Below, piece after piece: positions 44,501 to 57,760 of a stretch of 64,000 bases of DNA. A program made the translations under genes and the position numbers. Source of the DNA: Halichondria panicea (taxonomy: Eukaryota > Porifera > Demospongiae > Suberitida > Halichondriidae); NCBI RefSeq assembly GCF_963675165.1, contig NC_087386.1, positions 2,358,169-2,422,168 of the forward strand, in the 5' to 3' direction. Position 1 is the stretch's first letter. Each line of letters begins with the position of its first letter. Below the pieces are notes generated by a model. That model was not told the DNA's origin and searched no databases. It worked only from the letters and a program-made list of their open reading frames with translations.

Positions 44501-47500
44501 CGTACACCTCATATGCATTCAGTTTGTAATAGTCTCGTATCCTTACCAGACTCTAGTAGCTATACTGGTTGCTCCTATAGACAACTCATAATGTGTGACC
44601 ACAAACACACAGTCTAACCTCTTGTCTTGTTCACCTTGTCCAGAGGAAGGTTAGGAATGAGAGGCAACTGAAGATTTATGAGAAGGTGAGTGTTGACAGT
44701 TGCACTTACTACTCTCGTGGTAAGAGTGGTACACGTAGTCTAGCAGAACGACAATGTGTGTACATGTACTGTCCATTGTATGATGAATGGTTGCTTTTTG
44801 TCTACCTTTTTTTAGGTATGATTTGTAAGTTCACTTTTACTGTTTGTCTGTGTGAGGTTATACCGTATAGCGGGTAAATATGATAATATGATATGCTCGC
44901 CAAATTTATTTAGGTTGGTGGTTGCTGATTTTTATATTTTGATAATTTGTACATTTGTATCAGCTGCATGTTCTATTTGGTGGAATTTTTCTTCAGTCGT
45001 ATATAAATTCTTTACTCCCCCAGAGAAGAGCTGCCCTCCAACAGAGACTGTCTGGTGACATCACTGACCAGGACCGGAGACAACTGCAGGGAGAGCTGGA
45101 GGAGGTGGAGGGGGAGATCAAGAAGTGTGTCTCAGGCATACAACGATGTGAGGGGAACATACATATGTGTGAGAATAAGATTGCTAGGATACGAGGAGAA
45201 GGAGAGGAGAGGCGGAGAAAGGAAGGTGAGGGGAGCAAGGAACTTTATAGTACAGTGAGTGTTGATGCTCATAGTTGCAATCACTCGTACCTGTAGCAAC
45301 TTACATGTAGTGTGTTATTAGTAGACTGTACCTACAGCTGTTGTGAGGTCCTCATACTTTATATAATCATGTATTGCAAAAGCGTTGGCTCCACCCACAA
45401 CCTTTTCGTTCGCCTATCACATTTGTTGTGTTGCTAGGCAACTGCCCCTGATTGTGCACACTACAGTGTACTAGAGCATTGTTCCTGTTACTACTCTACA
45501 CACTGTGGTGGCATGGATATGGTTTATTGGACAATCTAGACTTTATTAATACCAACTTTCAATGATTTAACCCTAACCCTAACCCTATATAGGTAGACTC
45601 CTAGGCCTGGTATTGATTGTATCTTGGCATGGTTGGAATTCGCTCAAACGAGCAAATTCCTAAGCGATTAAATACTATTAGCAAGCTAGCTAGCTAGCTA
45701 CCTGTGACTCGACTATGGGTACTTCAGTTCTGGATTTTGATGGACAAGGGGAGCGCTGGTCCTACCAAGCTTGTAGTCCATCAAAAATGATAACAACTGG
45801 TAGCAAAGAGATATCCCATACCCTGTTAGGAACCACACACACACCTCCGTTCCCTTAGACAGGAGCTTGAGGGCCTATTCCTTCAAGAGAGTAAGGCTTC
45901 TTGCTTCGTACAGGGCATTTATAAGCTATTGCTCCATCGAAATCCTTAATCGCTTAGGAATTCGCTCGTTTGAGCGAATTCCAACCACGCCCAAATACAA
46001 TCAATACCATGCCTAGGCCTATATAACGTTCAATTGGAGACGGATCGGCCTAGGAGTCTACCTAGCGTTCAATTAAATTGGAGACAGATCGGCCTGGGAA
46101 CGAGGCTAGTAGTCCAGTTGCCTTTCCACTGACACTTTATTGGCTAGGCAACTGACTTTTTTAACATGTACGTAGTACAGTTTAGGCATACTAAACTAAG
46201 CATCATTCCTTTTGCTACTCTACATGGACACTGTTTATTGAACATTGTAGTAATATACTGTAGGACTGAACATATATAGCTGATGCCCATCGTGTTCTAA
46301 TCGCGTTATCGGTATTATCCTTGCAAACATGCATTTTATGACATACAGGCAGAAGCCCGAGTGACGATCGAGTGCGATGATTATATATTATTATGTGTTT
46401 TATATCACGATGACCCCTTACCAATTTATGCCTTGAGGCTACGCAACGGTGTAATTAAATAACACAGAAGAGCTTTCTTGTTGCTTTGGCAATTCTATAT
46501 ATTCACATGTTTTCCCCACCCCAATGTACATTGTTCGTATATCCCTCTACTGTACATGTGGTTGTTGTTAGCATTACATACACCACATATACACATTAGA
46601 ATCGAAGCTATCAGCAAAGCGGTTGTTTGATGAGGCGATGAAGCACGGACACGTCTCGGTCAACATTGTCAACATGCTTGTGTTTGGACCTGCGGGAACA
46701 GGGAAGACCAACCTCAAGCACCTGCTAACTGACAAGCCCCCTCCACTACAGCGAGACAGCACTCCTTGTATGGAAAAGCCAGTACGCATTCGACCCGTGT
46801 CCAACACGAAATTCAAGACAACTAGTACTGGAAGAGGCTGGAAAGAGATGTCTCAGCCAAAGATGCTCAATCTACTAGCTCAAATCATTGCCAAGTTACC
46901 AAAAGAAAGCACCGATCACCTAGTTGGAAAAATCACTGATCGCTCCATGGCATCAAGGATTGTCAATGGCTTGAGGAACATGATGATGGCATTCAAGAGG
47001 ATGACCACAACCAAGACAACTTCTGGTTCCAAATTGAGCCCATCGACGAACGATTCCGATGAACTTTCTGGCTCTGCAAAAATGTTGGACAAAGCCATTG
47101 ATGAAGTGATAGCGAGTGTAGTGAGTGGTGTGGCAGAAGAGCTGAAGCCAGCCACACAGGGAACTGACCAACTGTCGAGCAGTGACCAGCAAGAAGGAGA
47201 ACTGTTTGATTCCAACTGGGTGTATGTTACCGACTGCGGCGGCCAGCCGCAATTCCACGACGTCAGCCCTCTCTTCATCAAGCACATTTCGGTGGCGTTG
47301 ATAGTCTTGCGTTTGATTGACGAACTCTCCAGTTTCCCTTCTGACGAGTACTACAAGGATGGGCAGCTTGTTGGTAGTCCTCATGCATCTCACATGACGC
47401 TCGGGGAGACACTTCAGAGTCTCATTCGATCCATTGAGTCCCATACCTCACAAGACAAGAAGCCGAAGATGATCTTTGTGGGCACATTCTTTGATCAGCT

Positions 47501-50323
47501 GAAGAGCTCGAATACACTTATCAAGAGGAATAAAGAGATTCTCGACATGCTGCCACCCGATATCAAGAAGCTATTGGTGTACGAAAATCTTGGATTGAAC
47601 AATCTGATTTTTGGTCTCAACACAATCAGCCGAGAAGAAGATTCACTGGCCACTGCCAATAGGATTAGAATTGCTATTGAGGACTCTATTCCGCTACAAG
47701 TCAAAATGCCCATCTGGTGGTCCTTCTTGGATTCACTTCTCCAGAGTTTATCTGCCAGTCTCGAGCGAGGTGTACTAGGCATTGAAGAATGTCTCCAATT
47801 AGCCACTCGATTTGGTTATTTGCTCAAAGATCTTGAAGCTGCTCTGGTCTTCTTTGACAACGTGTGTATAGCGCACTACTATCCCTCCATTCTCCCCAAC
47901 ACAGTGTTTGTGGATGCCCAGATTCCACTAGACAAGATCACCGAGCTCTCACAGCACGCCATCTCCCTGAGGACTGCAAGCTCTACTGTTAGCCCAGGAG
48001 GGACAGGCGCCGAATGGAAGAGATTTCGAGACGAGGGCATAATCACTTTAAAGTTTCTACGATTCTTCAATAAGTATTACGTTGAAGGCATATTTTCTCC
48101 AGAAGATATGCTGTTGATCATGAAAGATCTTCTTGTGATTGCTCCCATTCCTCTAGTGGAAGCCACTCCCCACCAAGCCGAGTTCTTCATGCCATCTCTA
48201 CTCACATCGATCCCACCTGCTGAGCTAGACAAGATTCGTTCCTCCTTCACAACATCACCCCTCGCTGTCTACTTTCGTAGTGGGTGTATTCGCTCTGGAG
48301 TATTTTGCTGTCTAGTTGTGGACGTGATCAAGAGGCTGGGCTGGAAAGTTTTGCTTCCCTCAGGGGAAGCAAACATTTTAGCTAAAAATTGTATCCAGCT
48401 AGAAATCCCCAATCTCCCGTGCACCGTGGTTCTGATCGACTCCTTCTCGTATCTTGAAGTGTATATCGATGTGCTTTTTGCTCTTCGCAAACAAGTATGC
48501 CCTACAATTCGAAACGAAATTTTGATCAGCATTAAATCATCGTTTGAAATGTTGCATTACAACAACGACACACCCGAGACAGCCATCTTTTGCCCATGCA
48601 GCAAGAAAAGCACTGGAAGCAAATTGCACCTTGCCGATGTCAGTGAACGGAATGGCTGTAAGTTTTGGAAGTGTTCCCTTCAGACACGTGTGTGGGGAGA
48701 GCTCAGTGATGAAGATAGAATCTGGTTGGACGATAGCGAAGGTTCTGGTGAGTATAGTGATTTTTTAAATGTGAAATTTACCTTTTGTTTCTTCTATTAG
48801 GTGAATCATCCTCTGCTACTGGAGGTACTTGTACGAAGACTGAGAGAAAGAGTGATCAGCAGCAATACTCCGGTAAGTTCATAGCAGTGTTATATATTAT
48901 AGGGATATCATTAAGTGAAACAATAATTATTAACTATCGTTGGTTTAATGTGCATGTTGTTGTTTTATGAATTCCTCTTGTTTTGTTCAGTCCATCAATG
49001 TGGGACTCTGGCCAATGTTGTTAGTAGCACTGGATCTAGAATGAGTGATCAACAGCCTTGTTTGAGTGAGCATGTTAATTGACAAACGTACTACATTAGC
49101 GTAACTGCTGTGTCTGCTTTTCCTCAGGTAATTCTGTAATGGAAGATGTGTGCTTGAAGACGGAAGTACATGATCATGATCAGCGAGATACTTCTAGTAA
49201 GCTTTATTTTGTAGTTTTTTTGTTTTTAAACTGTTTCCTCCTCAGACAAATCATCTCCTGCAATGGAACATGTGCTCAATGATCAACATGCCAGTAAGAA
49301 AATGTCGTTTGGTCAATGTATTTTGAAAGTTTCCCGGGCCTGATGAAAATTTAATGTTTTATGTTTCTTTTCTTTTCAGGTGAATTGTCCTCTGTTATAG
49401 TAATGGAAGATGTGTGTAAGAAGACTGGAGTGAGGGACCAACAACTAGATCAAGAAATCCCTGAGAGTGACATCATTCTAATCGCGGAGAAATTTCCACA
49501 CCTGCTGAGCGTGCACAAGGTAGGCAGTACTCTAATTCATATACTGTACGCACTTACATAATTATCATTTTTACATTTGGTAAGGGGATTGAGCATATTG
49601 TTCACCCGAACCCCTCAATTGTATTCCCTTTTGAGTTTCCTCTAGAAGGTATTTACAAGGGGCAACCCTCACCAAATTAAACCCTGGTTGATTGTTGGTT
49701 TTGTACAGGCTTTGACAATTAATGATCTGCAACATGTTTACGAGAAACTACACACTGCACATGCAAGTGCCAGCCCTCACTGGTTCAATCTGGGATTGGC
49801 TCTAGGTCTCAGTCATCCTGTTCTCACCAATATCAATAGTGATAACCGTGAAAAGAATTTGTTGTGCTTTCGTGAAATGTTGGCTGAGCTCCTGAGTACA
49901 CAACATGTAACATGGAGTCTCCTTTCAGACGCTCTCAAAAAGCCCACAGTGGATCTCATCAATTTGGCTGATAGCATCACAGGTAACCATTTTTAGTGTT
50001 TGCGCACTTGTTTATTAGCTTTTAGACTATCATGTTTTAGTGATGCTGTTTTTCTTCATGCAGTCAATCAATCCACAACTCCTAACCTGCTCGATCGACT
50101 CAACCTCACCCCAGCCGACCTCGGTGATGTAACTGAAGTCACACGTCGTTATGGCAATCAAGCTGGAGTGGCTCATGCATTGGGAGCGTGGCGAAGAGTG
50201 AATCCTTCCAGAGCTACCTTCAGGGCCTTGGTGGAAATTACCATAGGACTGAGAAGAGGAGACACTGCTACAGACATTTGTAGATTCATTGTAGACAATA
50301 CAAGTGGAACTGACCGAAACTGA
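41516..50323 (+). CDS. Coiled-coil / Roc-COR-like GTPase / double death-fold protein, copy B
   Basis: Predicted about 1,150 aa. Exons: 41516-41590, 41797-41808, 42734-42736, 42943-42945, 43194-43196, 43656-43667, 43930-43932, 44197-44199, 44309-44311, 44470-44472, 44644-44685, 45024-45225, 46600-48747, 48801-48872, 48991-49065, 49128-49196, 49246-49293, 49380-49519, 49709-49982 and 50064-50323. All junctions keep frame and no stop is seen. Same domains as copy A: Walker A GPAGTGKT, DCGGQPQFHD, VGTFFD, a COR-like segment and two death folds. It has one linker exon more than copy A (48991-49065, VHQCGTLANVV, then SDQQPCL) and 18 more residues between the P-loop and the switch region. The most divergent parts from copy A are the coiled coil, the P-loop-to-switch insert and the region around residues 570-680. 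Confidence 0.8.
41797..44685 (+). other. Microexon cassette encoding two heptads, copy B
   Basis: Same 12+3+3+3 / 12+3+3+3 / 3 / 42 arrangement as copy A. Codons: GWIK-D-L-E / DQIK-M-N-K / E / RKVRNERQLKIYEK. Against copy A the second 12-nt exon differs at 6 of 12 bases and the exon at 43930 at all three bases (ATG against GAC), while the adjoining 40-60 intron bases on each side are essentially identical. Confidence 0.7.
41949..42555. mobile_element. Palindromic-end element, unit B
   Basis: Fuller orthologue of 25047-25633. Its right arm retains GCAAGCAGTCGATACCAGGC, complementary to GCCTGCTATCGACTGCTTGC of the left arm, plus a CTTCCCTAAGTGAAGTGGGAAG hairpin. Confidence 0.75.
45570..46075. 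mobile_element. Fold-back element with short CCCTAA tract, unit B only
   Basis: The arms AGGTAGACTCCTAGGCC / GGCCTAGGAGTCTACCT and GGAATTCGCTCAAACGAGC / GCTCGTTTGAGCGAATTCC, plus TGGTATTGATTGTAT and its complement, form inverted repeats around about 300 bp of unrelated sequence. Units A and C lack it. Three tandem CCCTAA hexamers at 45571-45588 abut the left arm. It lies in the intron before the GTPase exon of copy B. No coding sequence. Confidence 0.7.
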
Positions 50324-51329
50324 TTTATATACCTAATGTTTTTATTGATACTATTTTGTCTGTAATGCTTTGCTTTTCTGAACACATTATTTGTAGTCTC
50401 TGTGAACTGAGCAGCATGCAAAGTATGAAAATTTAGCAACGCCCACACATTGAAAAATGTCGTCACATCGCTAAGGTCAAAGTGCAGTTAGTAGAAAAGG
50501 AAAAATCATGGTCTTGAAATATTGAAATCCAACCTTCAAGACAAAGAGACTCTGTGCTTTGTTTATCTTTCCTCCTACTATGAACAGGTTATAGCTGACA
50601 GGGTGAGTTGCAATATAATACTTATCAAATGAGTGTACAGTGCAGCACATAGAGCTAGTCTAAAGTAGAACCATTGTACAGATAGTGACAATGGTATTGT
50701 ACGTGTGGGGAGTGGTGATTGTGTGCTCCCTACTACTCACTCATCACAATGGCGCACTATCAATGGGCCCCACTGAAAAGAAACACTACAAGTAGGTGTG
50801 TGTGTGTACACATTACCCTAGTCCTAGTAGTAGCCTAGAGGTTCCCATACTGGCCTTATTGTGTACCTACCTCAGCCTTTATTGTGTGGGAGGAATTTTG
50901 GTTTGTATGATTTTATTTGGTTTCCAGGGACAAGGTTCTGGAGATGTTCAATCATGCCTACCGTTCATACATGGTGAGCCTATCACATGACGTGTCTATC
51001 TAATCACATGACTCTGATTTACGCTGCTGACAGGACTTTGCATATCCTGCTGATGAGTTGATGCCACTGACGTGTAAGGGGCGTGTCCGGGGGGTGGAGC
51101 AAGGACGAGGGGACATTGACTTTACCCTGGGCAGGTTCTCCCTCACCCTCATAGACACACTGGACACTCTGGCTGTGAGTCAAGTATATACATATAGTGT
51201 GTGGGTGGTCAGGGCAACCACATCCCCTGAGGCCCTATTGGAGGAGAAGCTATGTAACTTATTTAGAAGCCATTACCATGAATTAAGTAGCTACTGTATT
51301 TGTCTGGAGATGGTTTCCTGTATTAAATA

Positions 51330-51553
51330 CCGTATAGCGCGAAATTTTCGAGGCACTTATATTTCGTGGATTAGCCTCTAAAAGCTATTTCGTTGCACAA
51401 TGTTCGCGGAATGACTGCTTACCGGAAGCCACGCCTTTAAATCTATGCATGCTATAGCAGGTAATTCAATTTTGGTGGACTTAATTTTCGTGTAGGATTC
51501 TAACCCACGAAATCCGCGAAAATTAAGCCCCTCGAAAATTTCGCGCTATACGG
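51330..51553. mobile_element. 224-bp TA-insertion MITE, unit C only
   Basis: The perfect inverted ends CCGTATAGCGCGAAATTTTC and GAAAATTTCGCGCTATACGG are flanked by TA at both sides. Unit A shows the empty site (GAATAGTTAAT, about 15744-15754). It is the cleanest member of the TACCGTA family in the window. Confidence 0.9.
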
Positions 51554-52400
51554 TAGTTAATTTCCACCAGAGGCTCCTCTCTTACCTTGACTTCCTTCCC
51601 CTATATCTGAATCAGTACAATACACTATAGGAGAGGAAGCTGTACTCCAACTGTACTGTACATGGTAGTCTGTTACTATTAAAGGGGCAGGAGCAATCTC
51701 CCCCTCCACCAATGTACATGTGTCTGTCCCCTCAGGTAATTGGTTCGGTTGATGAGTTTTCCTCGGCTTTACAAAAAGTCATAACAGACATTAGCTTCGA
51801 CAGTGACTTGGTGGTGTCTGTGTTTGAGACCAACATACGTGTGCTAGGTGGTTTACTGGGAGGTCACTTTGCTGCCCTGGCTCTCAAAGAGAAGGGCTAC
51901 CATCAGTTGGCTTGGTATGATGGGGGGCTGCTCAGAATGGCAGTGGAAGTGGGGAACAGACTACTGCCTGCTTTCAACACCACCACAGGTCTCCCCTATC
52001 CAAAGGTGACTGCTCTGTACTCTGAAAAATAGCCAATAGAGAATACAGTACAAAATTTTATACCAAATTTGAAACTGGTCTTAGTCCTAAGTGTACAGTA
52101 TGTGGATAATACAACCTGTACATATGTAGAAAGTGCTTTATTATAGGCAAATCTCTGTTGCAAATGCACTCCAATCTACTGTACTGTGCAAACTTGCCAA
52201 CAGAAAATACAGTCCATTCTGTACTAAAATTGAAACTGGTAGATAATACAACCGTTACATGTGCTGTATTATATTGTGCCTCTCCTCAGATCAACCTTCG
52301 CCACGGTATGGGCTACCCTAACATGGAGAAGACAACGTGCACGGCATGTGCTGGGTCCATGATCCTTGAGTTTGCTGCCCTCAGTAGACTAACAGGTGCA

Positions 52401-52405
52401 GTGTG

Positions 52406-52478
<73 letters not shown>
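52401..52478 (+). repeat. GT microsatellite, unit C
   Basis: Almost pure TG run with one TGCG step, directly after the EDEM3 exon-5 donor region. Confidence 0.95.
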
Positions 52479-52480
<2 letters not shown>

Positions 52481-53150
52481 ATTACCAACTTTGTGGGTGC
52501 CTCTAACTGGAGGTAGGATTGTCCAATATGGAAACTGAAAAATGCATTGTGTAGCTCTAAGAGTGGTCTAATTTATGGTAGGCTTAGATTGTTGGTTACA
52601 TTTGAGCCTAAATGATATGGTCAAGCTCTCTTTCTCTCCCATCAGGTGATCCTCAGTTTGAGGTGAAAGCTAGCCCACCAAGCAATGGAGGCAATCTGGC
52701 GTAGTAGACACCGAGGGCACAATCTGGTTGGCTCAGTCATCAACGTACACAGTGCTGAGTGGACGAGAGTGGACAGCGGTGTGGGGGCGGGGATTGACTC
52801 ATACTACGAGTACTGTCTCAAGTCTTACATCCTGTTGGGGGACAGGAAGTATCTGCAGAGGTTTGGGAAGGTGAGCGAGGGGTTATTGAAACACTTGGTG
52901 CTTACTGTTAGAGTTAAAATTGTGAGGTAAAGGAGTTAACGGAAACTGTGTATACAGTACAGAGCTTTAATATGTTCATGCAAGGTCAGCAACTTCATTT
53001 TCTTTCTTTACCTCCTCCCCTACAGCATTATGATGCCATCAAGAGATACATCACGAATGGGCCCATGCTAGTGGAGGTGAGCATGAATTCACCTCATCGA
53101 ATGACCAGATCTTTCATGGACTCACTTCTGGCGTTCTGGCCTGGTCTGCA

Positions 53151-53153
<3 letters not shown>

Positions 53154-53188
<35 letters not shown>
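53154..53188 (+). repeat. CA microsatellite, unit C
   Basis: Short version of the CA tract seen at 17291-17373 and 35044-35107. Confidence 0.95.
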
Positions 53189-53190
<2 letters not shown>

Positions 53191-53738
53191 CACTGACTAG
53201 AGAAACCACTAGCTTTCTTTAGGGGCCGTAACTTGTGTCCATATTAGAATTTATTTGTAGCTCTTTGATAAAGGTAGTACAAGATGGTAGGCTAAGATCA
53301 ACAATTTTTTTTCGTGCCGTAGTTTTCTGTTTTGCCTTAATATCTCTCAACCTCTCTAGAACGGTTTGACATAGAAAAGTACTTCTTAGAGGCCGTCCGT
53401 CTATTGTAGTATGCAGTATACTGTATATACTGTACTTACCTAACCTTCATGTTTAAAATGACGGGGTTTGTTGTATCTATCTCCAGGTTCTGTGGGGTGA
53501 TGTAGACACAGCTATACACATTCACGACATGCTTTATCATGTGATGGAGAGACACAACTTCCTACCCGAGGCATTCACTCATGACTTCAGGGTCCACTGG
53601 GGAAACCACCCTCTCAGGCCTGAGTTCATTGAGAGCACTTACTTCCTCTACAAGGTACACCGTCATGTGTGTGTGGGGTGTGTGGGTGTTTGTGTGTGGG
53701 GGGGTGGGTGTGTGTGTGTGGGGTGGGTGGGGGTCCAC

Positions 53739-54275
53739 GGAATTCAAGTTATGGCAGCTGAAAAGAATAATTAAATTGAGGGGGGGGGGGGGGAGTTGCA
53801 GTTAATTTCAACAGCTATTAACTTTAGTACCGTTGATCGAATCTCCAAAATTTTGTGATTTTCGGAAAGCTTAGAAAATTTCCTTTCAAATGATGTATTT
53901 CAATCCAAAATTTCGTTGGGGCCATAATTTGTCATTTTTCGGCCTTGGACCATGGGCTATTTATTATTCATGGTATCGCCTAATTGGCAAATACTTTTAT
54001 CGTTCAAATAAGAATTTTGATGATGCTATTTGAAAGGTGTGTTTCTAAGCTTTCAGAAAATAATATTATCGTTGAAATTGGATCCACGGAATTCAAGTTA
54101 TGGCAGCTGATAAATTGAGGGGGGGGGAGAGTTGCAGTTAATTTTAATTTGGGGGTGGGTGTGTGTGTGGGGGGGGTGGGGGTGGGTGTGTGTGTGTGTG
54201 TGGGGGTGGGTGTGTGTGTGTGTGGGGGGGGGGTGGGGGTGTGTGTGTGTGTGTGGGGGGGTGGGGGTGTGTGTT
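53739..54275 (+). repeat. About 350-bp intronic repeat, unit C
   Basis: One full unit (53739-54087) and the start of a second, followed by a long G/T-rich tail to 54275. It is the lowest copy number of the three duplication units. Confidence 0.85.
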
Positions 54276-54726
54276 TACTCTATGCATTAGCTGTACATGT
54301 ATGTATCATTTTCTGTTGTTTCGAAGAAAGCATCTCAGTAATTGGAATATTTCTGTAAGTACTGTAATCAACTCCTAGCGTGTGATGCTACTGCTCTATC
54401 TCTGTATTATTTTGATGGCTAAGTAGTTAATGAACGATTATGTTGTGTTGCTACTGCAGGCGACTGGAGATCCATACTACCTGGACGTGGGTTGATCAGT
54501 GGTGAACAACTTGAACAAGTACGCCAGAGTGAGGTGTGGCTTCACTGCCATCAAGGACCTCAGGACCAACACTCACGAGGACAGGTTAGTCAGGGGAACC
54601 ATGTGTCTGTGTATGTACTAATAGTTAGAATTTAGTTCTCATGTAGATCTCGCAAAAACCTATATCAGTACTTGTATGACATCACTATCCTTACCAGAAT
54701 GCAAAGGTTAGATCGCAAAGTCTTAA

Positions 54727-55332
54727 GGTTACGGTATACTAATTGCTCATGAATAATTCATAAGATATTTATTTTCTTTATTTCTCACCACAACATTATT
54801 TTTGTAACTTGCAATGATTATCAATGAAAAGAGAACATGAAACAATGCTAGCTATTATTATAGCTAAAAGTATCTATGTCTTGTAATCCAATGAAGTGGT
54901 CTGGGGTCAGCTGGAAAAAACTGAAAATTTTGGCGTCAAGTTTTGTTGACTGCATAGCTTCTAGGTTGTCTTTCTGACCAGTATTCGATGCCTAAAGACT
55001 TACTGGAGGGCGACTCGAAGAGATCTTGTTCATAGAGACCTTACAGCAAAAAATATATCCTTGTTACTACTCTACAGTCGCCATATTAGCCTACAAAAAC
55101 AGCTAGAAATGGCCGTAACTTTGTTTCAACTTACTCTCTTGGGAAAAACTCTTCGAGTCGCCCTGCCCCTTTATTCGTATAATAAGAAACAGCAGACTAT
55201 ACGGTAAGGAGGGGTTTCCTCGTTCTTAGAATTGACGCCAAGTGACCATTGCCAGATGAGAGCCATTTTACACTGAACTTGCATTGAACACCCACGCAAA
55301 TATGAGCGTGGGTGGAACAGTATACCGTAACC
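54727..55332. mobile_element. 606-bp TTAA-insertion MITE, unit C only
   Basis: The perfect 14-bp inverted ends GGTTACGGTATACT and AGTATACCGTAACC are flanked by TTAA at 54723-54726 and 55333-55336. Units A and B read straight through this site. TTAA duplication is characteristic of piggyBac and also of Kolobok-type elements. No coding sequence. It lies in the EDEM3 intron before exon 10. Confidence 0.92.
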
Positions 55333-57304
55333 TTAATAAACTCATTCACAGAGGGTTTAATATTCTAGTAGTACGGTATCATTTCATTGGCAATCTTCGA
55401 TACTGTATAGAATGGACTCCTTCGTACTGGGGCTGAGACGTTCAAGTATCTGTTCTTGTTGTTTGCTGACGAGGGGGACAGTCCCTTGAACATAGATGAC
55501 TTTGTGTTCACGACTGAGGCCCACCTCTTCCCCCTCTCCCTCGCCAGCGCTAACACCACCCTCAATAGAGTCGTCCAAGAGGCAGTGAGTGGGTACAATA
55601 CATACGCAGTGTAGCGGCTATGCTGCTTCAGTATGCATTTTTTAGGTGCAGCTGCACATTGTAGGGGGGGGGGGGGGGGTAAGGCAGCTCTTTTATAGAG
55701 AGTACCTTCTTTTGAATGAGGTTATGGTAGCCTGGCTGTGTGAGTGTGTCAGGTGTTGTTCTCTCTCTGTGTAGTTGCTGGTGAAGAACACAGACCTGGT
55801 GAATATGAGCACTGTCACTGTCACCACTAGCGGACCAGACTCTTCCGGGAAGGCAGCAAAGAACAAACCAGTCGCTGACAGCTTCACTAAAGGTTCACTG
55901 AAACACACACTAGACACCATGTACAGTAGTAGCCAATAATCCTGTCTAGTCAGCACAGTTGTAGTTGTTTATAATTATACACCCCCTCACATCCACACAC
56001 ACACACACCACACACCACACACCATGAATTAAGTAGCTACTGTATTTGTCTGGAGATGGTTTACAAACTTGTATACCTCCATCACTAACCCCCCCCCCCC
56101 CCACACACACACACATAGGCGTCTCCTGTTCACTGACGAGAGTGTCCTCCCTCACGAGGTGGGTAAAGGAGAGGCTGCTGTCAAATGGTATAAGAGACAA
56201 AGCAAGGGCAAACTCCACCACGAGCAGGGGCCCACTCATGATGTGTGTAGTTCATGGTTCATCGAGCCAGTACAGTGGATGGAAAGCTCTCTACTGGGCA
56301 AAGTGGAGGGGAAGGTGAGGCTGCTACTTGTGCATTAGCTAAGAATAGATACATGTACGTATCTTGAAAGCCTGTAATTTGTGTTCAATTTCAAACTAAT
56401 TGATGCATTCAAGAGCTCTCAGAATTACCTGTCCAATGGTGTGCTTAGATACATGTACTAGTCTTGTGATTAGTCAAAATCCAAGACTATATAGCCTTGC
56501 GTTATTTTCTAGAATTCAACTGTTCGTTCACACACACACACACACACATGCGGCAGATTCTGTGTCTCAAGTGCTCGGCTCGTGTGGGGTCATTCAACTG
56601 GTCAGGTGATCAGTGCTGCTAGCAGTGGTCGTGTGGGCAGTGGGTCACGCCCTCCTTCCAGATACACAAGGCACGGAATAGACGAAACCAGAACACTCAC
56701 TAGGAGAAAAGTGGACAAAACTGTATAGCTAGCAAATTACTGAATTATTGTCCAAATTCAAACATTAATTTTTTCGATCATTTGAAGGTTTATTGATTGA
56801 ACAATAAATGATGTCATACTAATTCAATGTACCATGTACTGCATGTACAAATAATAGCATAAGAAGCGTCAATTATTATTCACTGCAAATTCAAAATAAA
56901 TTTTTTCGATCATTAATTTGATAGATTATTGATTGGAGAATATGAATGATACCATACAGTACTGCATGTACATAGCATAAATTATATTAGCAACTAATAA
57001 ACAAATGGTCATAACAATTTGTCTGTTGTTTAGATAGTCCTCAAACTTGTGTCTATAGCAAACGTGAGTCTGCTTGGCAGTGACAGCCGCCGTACTGTGG
57101 CTTGTTCTTGACTGCTCTGAGTTGTGCAAGGATGACGTGACATCGGTACTGATGTGTGTAGGCCCAGAGGAACAACAGAGTGGCTACAATCAGGCCAGCA
57201 AGGGGTGAGTCTGCAATGAAACATTCATCAAGGCTGACATTCAAATAGAGACTCCTAAACAAGAATTAACAACCCACACACAAGTCAACAATTACACAGT
57301 ACTA

Positions 57305-57518
57305 CCAAGGGCGTATAAAAGAAGAGAGGGCATGCAACTCCTATATGAGCAGAGTTCAAACGTGGGCGGATGAATGTGCATGACAGTGCAGGAAATGCTA
57401 GAAATAGAAATTTCTATTTTTAGCAAATGCACACATTCCTCCGCCCACGTTTGAACTCTGCTAGCTACGTGTACTGATAGTGGAGTTGCATGCCCTCTCT
57501 TCTTTTATACGCCCTTGG
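57305..57518. mobile_element. Fold-back MITE, unit C
   Basis: Orthologue of 22245-22467, with one flank mutated from TAGTA to TACTA and the loop partly deleted. Confidence 0.85.
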
Positions 57519-57571
57519 TAGTACACTTACAATTAATACTTAATCAAGGTATGTACAATTACTAGACTGAA

Positions 57572-57760
57572 TACCGTACAGAGGTGGGGAATTTTCGTGG
57601 GGCAAAATATTTGTGGTGTTCGTGGTTGGACCTCTAACCATGAATAAAGCGACTTTGCCTACCGTTACATGCTCCAACCACGAAAATATTACACATGAAA
57701 TGTCTCAATATTGCTGAACAACGAATAAATTGTCCCCCGAAAAATACCCGCTATACGGTA
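57572..57760. mobile_element. TACCGTA-type MITE, unit C
   Basis: Orthologue of 22521-22709. Confidence 0.7.

Larger units (their letters stand above)
34971..50636 (+). repeat. Segmental duplication unit B (5'-truncated)
   Basis: Homology to unit A starts at the position equivalent to 17220 in an EDEM3 exon and runs to the 3' flank of the GTPase gene. The preceding 35 bp (GGGGCCTTCCAGACC to ATGGCTGAAT) are a copy of the promoter and first codons of the coiled-coil GTPase gene, so the A/B junction is a recombination between that 5' end and EDEM3. The right edge is at 50636, where unit C begins. Confidence 0.85.
50691..56314 (+). pseudogene. EDEM3: EDEM3-like ER mannosidase, copy C (frameshift and nonsense)
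   Basis: Exons: 50691-50791 (signal peptide), 50928-50973, 51034-51174 (intact here, [19 protein letters not shown]), 51736-52005, 52290-52395, 52646-52870, 53026-53151, 53487-53654, 54460-54584, 55411-55584, 55775-55892 and probably 56119-56314. Lesions: 4 extra bases at about 52667-52675 (GTGAAAGCTAGCCC against GTGAAACCCC) shift exon 6; the donor after 53151 has CAC|GTACAC in place of CAG|GTACAC; CGA has become TGA at 54493-54495 in exon 9; and the shared +GG is at 55428-55431. With copy A frameshifted elsewhere, the copies decayed independently after an initial shared lesion. Confidence 0.9.

Noticed and set aside
45571..45588. Telomere or chromosome end
   Set aside because: Only three hexamers, embedded in duplicated sequence on both sides.
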